From Candidatus Helarchaeota archaeon (GTDB lineage Archaea > Asgardarchaeota > Lokiarchaeia > Helarchaeales > HEL-GB-A), in the NCBI GenBank assembly GCA_013375405.1, contig JABXJU010000190.1, positions 1 to 8,570 of the forward strand: a stretch of DNA of 8,570 nucleotides, read 5' to 3'. Numbering within the stretch: position 1 is the first letter of the stretch; each line of letters begins with the position of its first letter. Below are positions 6,991-8,570 of the stretch, piece by piece. The position numbers and the translations under genes were made by a program. Below the pieces are notes generated by a model, which was not told the DNA's origin, searched no databases, and saw only the letters and a list, made by a program, of their open reading frames with translations.

Positions 6991-7212
6991 TCATTCTGTG
7001 GGATATATCGAGTCTTTCCATTCCTGCCATCCGCCTTTATAGCGAAGTACCTTGTTGAATCCGTAGTCTTTTAATCTTTCGGCTGCAATTCCACTTGCTG
7101 GGCAATTAAAATCCAGTGAATTGGTAACTATCATAACAATATAATTTGCTCCTTTGATGTTCTCCTCTTTTAGTTCTATTGCGGTTTTTCTGATCTCATT
7201 TAAAGGAGACAT
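6991..7212 (-). CDS. Half-length rhodanese-like protein
   Basis: Only 73 residues, corresponding to the C-terminal half of a rhodanese domain: the strand YIVMIVTN (24-31), the loop and helix NCPASGIAAERLKDYGF, and the typical ending VLRYKGGWQEW...YP. The N-terminal half with its conserved Asp/Arg motif is missing, and an in-frame TGA lies nine bases before the ATG, so it cannot be extended. In many relatives the active-site Cys follows the strand as VYC; here that position is Asn31 and only the second loop Cys, Cys37, is kept. Sulfur transfer is therefore doubtful. It may be a decayed gene, or a small protein that pairs with another half. It lies downstream of ferritin, separated by a T9 tract. 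Confidence 0.7.
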   Translation of the reverse strand: MSPLNEIRKTAIELKEENIKGANYIVMIVTNSLDFNCPASGIAAERLKDYGFNKVLRYKGGWQEWKDSIYPTE

Positions 7213-7234
7213 CTTGGATCAATCCATTTAAAAT

Positions 7235-7243
7235 AAAAAAAAA
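7235..7243 (-). terminator. T9 terminator after ferritin
   Basis: Nine consecutive T residues on the minus strand about 40 bp past the ferritin stop and about 25 bp before the rhodanese-like start. They probably end most ferritin transcripts. Confidence 0.5.
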
Positions 7244-7283
7244 TTAGATTGAATCAATTTCTGCTAAAATAAAGGAAACGTAA

Positions 7284-7796
7284 TCATTCGGAGGTAGTAG
7301 GCGGAGTAAATACCCGTTGAGCCAGTTCTTGGTCGAGCATGTATAATCCCGAACCAGCGTCTCCGATCATCTTAAGTTTATCAACTATAGCGCTTGCTGA
7401 GGCTTCTTCTTCGACTTGTTCATTAACATACCACTGTAACATTGAAATCGCGGCATAATCATTTTCTTCCGTGGCTAATTTCACTAAATTATTAATCAGA
7501 CCGGTGACCTTTTGCTCATGTTCATAAGTATATTCGAAGGCATCTAATAGTGATCCCCATTTTGTTGGAGGTGCCTCGATGTCAAGAAGGGTGACACGTC
7601 CGCCGCGTCCTATAACATAATCGAAGAATTTCATTGCATGGAACGTTTCTTCTTGAAATTGGACACGCATCCAATTTGCAAAGCCAGAAAATCCTTTTGA
7701 TTCAAAATAAGCAGCCATCGATAGATACAGATATGCAGAGTACAATTCACGATTCAGTTGTTTATTGATAGCTTCCTCTAATGTTTTACTTATCAT
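7284..7796 (-). CDS. ftn: Bacterial-type non-heme ferritin
   Basis: Iron-storage protein that oxidises Fe(II) at a ferroxidase centre and deposits it inside a 24-subunit shell in the cytoplasm. It is 170 residues, the normal length. All ferroxidase ligands of bacterial FtnA occur at the same numbers: Glu17, Glu50, His53, Glu94, Gln127 and Glu130; the third-site residues Glu49, Glu126 and Glu129 are also present. There is no heme-ligand Met as in bacterioferritin at the expected place, so the non-heme type is preferred. The ATG follows GGATGAT on the minus strand, a usable Shine-Dalgarno motif. It lies 65 bp downstream of superoxide reductase with its own TATA-like box. Placement next to a superoxide scavenger fits a role in keeping free iron away from peroxide. 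Confidence 0.95.
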   Translation of the reverse strand: MISKTLEEAINKQLNRELYSAYLYLSMAAYFESKGFSGFANWMRVQFQEETFHAMKFFDYVIGRGGRVTLLDIEAPPTKWGSLLDAFEYTYEHEQKVTGLINNLVKLATEENDYAAISMLQWYVNEQVEEEASASAIVDKLKMIGDAGSGLYMLDQELAQRVFTPPTTSE

Positions 7797-7834
7797 TTCT
7801 AATCATCCCTGAAAAAAGTAAAATTTTATTTAAG

Positions 7835-7846
7835 TTAAATATATAG
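7835..7846 (-). promoter_or_regulatory. TATA box for ferritin
   Basis: CTATATATTTAA on the minus strand lies about 40-50 bp before the ferritin ATG, within the 65-bp gap after superoxide reductase. It gives a predicted leader of about 20 nt that includes the Shine-Dalgarno motif. Confidence 0.45.
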
Positions 7847-7861
7847 GAAATTATTGTATAT

Positions 7862-8212
7862 CTATAAATCCAACGAGTTTCGCCATAGACCATGGATATT
7901 ACAATAGGAAGTAGCTAGAATTGTCCCGGATTTTTCGGTATTCAAGACGAAGCTTACCGCAGGTTTGGTGGCAGAATCGCCGTGTGCATTAAACTCAGCC
8001 CTTCCAACATGAAGAGCAAATTTTCCATCTTTAGGGAGGAAATAGACATCGATCCACCGAATGTGGTGTTCAACCGTGTTAGGATGTGGAATTTCTAATC
8101 CCACTGTTACCTTAATTTTTATAGTTTTGTCGCCCTTTTCGAAATCAATGGCTGGAACATGTTTCTCTGTTTTCCAATCCGCAGCCTGATATATCTCATT
8201 TAAATCAACCAT
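7862..8212 (-). CDS. sor: Superoxide reductase (neelaredoxin type)
   Basis: Reduces superoxide to hydrogen peroxide at a non-heme iron centre in the cytoplasm, the usual superoxide defence of anaerobes. From the chosen ATG it is 116 residues, typical for the one-domain class without the desulforedoxin N-terminus. The iron ligands are His18 (in EKHVP), His43 (IPHPN), His49 (VEHHI), Cys104 and His107 (CNIHGLW). Glu16 and Lys17, which sit by the substrate site in known enzymes, are present. The reading frame continues upstream to an ATG at 8257 (131 residues), but the ATG at 8212 is preferred: GGAG lies eight bases before it and the extra 15 residues are mostly a tandem duplication of the start region. 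Next downstream is ferritin, with which it forms a stress-defence pair. Confidence 0.94.
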   Translation of the reverse strand: MVDLNEIYQAADWKTEKHVPAIDFEKGDKTIKIKVTVGLEIPHPNTVEHHIRWIDVYFLPKDGKFALHVGRAEFNAHGDSATKPAVSFVLNTEKSGTILATSYCNIHGLWRNSLDL

Positions 8213-8242
8213 TTTATCATCTCCACTTAAATTAACCATTTT
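8189..8242 (-). repeat. 27-bp tandem duplication at the sor start
   Basis: Two adjacent, diverged 27-bp units (8189-8215 and 8216-8242) each carry AAAATGGTT, a variable base, then ATTTAA on the minus strand. The unit nearer the gene contains the chosen start; the other contains an in-frame ATG nine codons upstream and supplies the GGAG ribosome-binding site. Twenty-seven bases is nine codons, so the frame is kept. Confidence 0.7.
8221..8224 (-). promoter_or_regulatory. Shine-Dalgarno GGAG deciding the sor start
   Basis: GGAG on the minus strand, eight bases before the ATG at 8212. The two upstream in-frame ATGs (8239 and 8257) have no comparable motif. Confidence 0.55.
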
Positions 8243-8273
8243 ATTTTTCCATAACAATTACCTAATTACCCTA

Positions 8274-8294
8274 AATGGCTGGAACATGTTTCTC
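8274..8294 (-). repeat. Remnant copy of a sor coding segment
   Basis: These 21 bases are identical to 8147-8167 inside sor. On the minus strand both encode Glu-Lys-His-Val-Pro-Ala-Ile, the first iron-ligand motif, but the upstream copy is followed immediately by TAG. The flanks are not alike beyond a few bases. It is best read as a leftover of a partial duplication of sor, or a segment copied into its leader. Confidence 0.7.
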
Positions 8295-8312
8295 CGCTTC
8301 CGAACATGTTCC
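8281..8312. promoter_or_regulatory. Large inverted repeat in the sor promoter (candidate operator)
   Basis: GGAACATGTT (8281-8290) and AACATGTTCC (8303-8312) are perfect 10-bp reverse complements with a 12-base spacer. Each arm includes the palindrome ACATGT. The element lies just downstream of the TATA run on the minus strand, so the expected sor transcript start falls inside it. That is a typical repressor site position; an RNA hairpin in the leader is the alternative. Confidence 0.45.
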
Positions 8313-8319
8313 TCTATAA

Positions 8320-8331
8320 CTATATATATAT
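8320..8331 (-). promoter_or_regulatory. TATA-like run for sor
   Basis: An alternating TATATATATA stretch, about 110 bp before the chosen sor ATG. Transcription would start near 8298, giving a leader of about 85 nt that contains half of the inverted repeat and the remnant copy. Confidence 0.4.
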
Positions 8332-8371
8332 TCTACTCATAAAAAAAAGGTTTGGTCTACTCATAAAAAAA
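8332..8371. repeat. Direct repeat TCTACTCATAAAAAAA
   Basis: The 16-mer occurs at 8332-8347 and 8356-8371, 24 bp apart. On the minus strand each copy is a T-tract followed by ATGAGTAGA, so minus-strand RNA arriving from the right meets two successive T-tracts. Related bases (TTTACTCATGGG) occur at 8519-8530. Confidence 0.5.
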
Positions 8372-8477
8372 TACCCGCCCCGCAGGTCTGAGACACCGGG
8401 TCCTTTATAAAGGAACCTACAACCTGCCCTTTTTTTTCGAATGCGGATCCGCAATTAAATGGCACCCAGGGCCGTGG
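8365..8477 (-). ncRNA. Candidate GC-rich structured RNA
   Basis: A consensus TTTATATA box on the minus strand (8504-8497) is followed about 25 bp later by an unusually GC-rich stretch that ends in a T7 tract (8371-8365), about 110 nt in all. It folds locally: GCAGGT/ACCTGC outer stem (8382-8387 with 8422-8427) enclosing TCCTT/AAGGA (8401-8405 with 8410-8414) and a palindrome TGCGGATCCGCA (8442-8453). No open frame of note is seen. I do not recognise it as SRP, RNase P, tRNA or a standard C/D or H/ACA guide. It might instead be only a bidirectional terminator. Confidence 0.3.
8382..8437 (+). terminator. Stem plus T8, T-tracts on both sides
   Basis: The nested stem at 8382-8427 is followed on the plus strand by T8 (8430-8437) and on the minus strand by T7 (8371-8365) beyond a GC-rich spacer. 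This is the form of a bidirectional terminator. No plus-strand gene precedes it here. Confidence 0.4.
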
Positions 8478-8536
8478 ATCGCCGGAAAATGCCCCCTATA
8501 TAAAACAAGTCATGAATGTTTACTCATGGGTTTTAG

Positions 8537-8565
8537 TGGTATCAAAAGCTAGACTTTTGATACTA
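8537..8565. repeat. Perfect 10-bp inverted repeat at the window end
   Basis: GTATCAAAAG (8539-8548) and CTTTTGATAC (8554-8563) flank a CTAGA loop; a G-T and a T-A pair extend it to 12 bp. TAATTTT follows on the plus strand. It could be a hairpin terminator, an operator or an element end; its outer context lies outside the window. Confidence 0.45.
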
Positions 8566-8570
8566 ATTTT

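Larger units (their letters stand above)
8258..8570. other. Gene-free right end
   Basis: No convincing coding region is seen in these 313 bases on either strand. They hold the sor promoter and remnant copy, the direct repeats, the GC-rich fold with flanking T-tracts, a consensus TATA box usable on the minus strand (TTTATATA, 8504-8497), and the terminal inverted repeat. Confidence 0.6.

Noticed and set aside
8213..8257. Upstream ATGs extending superoxide reductase by up to 15 residues.
   Set aside because: No ribosome-binding site precedes them, the extension derives from a tandem duplication, and the family normally starts near the inner ATG.
8380..8430. A tRNA in the GC-rich right end, suggested by GGTTCC and flanking stems.
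   Set aside because: No acceptor stem, anticodon arm or seven-base T-loop can be formed on either strand.

Overview
The window (8,570 bp, AT-rich) looks like a piece of an archaeal chromosome, most probably from an Asgard archaeon (Promethearchaeati). The grounds are: archaeal promoter elements (TTTATATA-type boxes), Shine-Dalgarno motifs of the GTGAT/GGAG type, T-tract terminators, a zinc-ribbon plus Roadblock/LC7 protein, and a protein whose N-terminus reads like a longin domain followed by an E2/RWD-like domain and a zinc ribbon. Roadblock and longin proteins are expanded in Asgard genomes. The assignment is an inference from protein content; no rRNA or other phylogenetic marker is present.

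Layout. Bases 1-303 hold a GC-richer patch with several short inverted repeats (possibly the tail of an upstream gene or an RNA) and the promoter region of a bacterial-type tRNA-guanine transglycosylase gene (304-1413, +). A small OB-like protein gene (1555-1881, -) converges on it. A 315-bp intergenic region with repeats leads into a nitronate monooxygenase-family gene (2198-3067, +). Everything from 3074 to 8212 is on the minus strand. In transcription order it comprises superoxide reductase, bacterial-type ferritin, a half-length rhodanese, a winged-helix/PD-(D/E)XK nuclease-like protein, a zinc-ribbon/Roadblock protein, a Lys/Glu-rich protein with a possible LURP-one/Tubby-like C-terminal region, and the longin/E2-like/zinc-ribbon protein. 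The last 300 bases carry the superoxide reductase promoter with a large inverted repeat, a remnant copy of part of the gene, and a GC-rich fold bounded by T-tracts on both strands.

How the genes may work together. Superoxide reductase (superoxide to peroxide) and ferritin (iron storage using peroxide or oxygen) form a plausible oxidative-stress and iron block, with the rhodanese remnant beside it. The three minus-strand genes at 3074-5958 read like a eukaryote-like module: a Roadblock protein of the kind that partners small GTPases, a putative membrane- or scaffold-associated protein, and a longin/E2-like fusion. The last two are 26 bp apart and probably co-transcribed. This module is the best candidate for an undescribed system here. 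The transglycosylase keeps the bacterial residues that select preQ1, which is unexpected in an archaeon and suggests lateral transfer or queuosine-type modification in this lineage.
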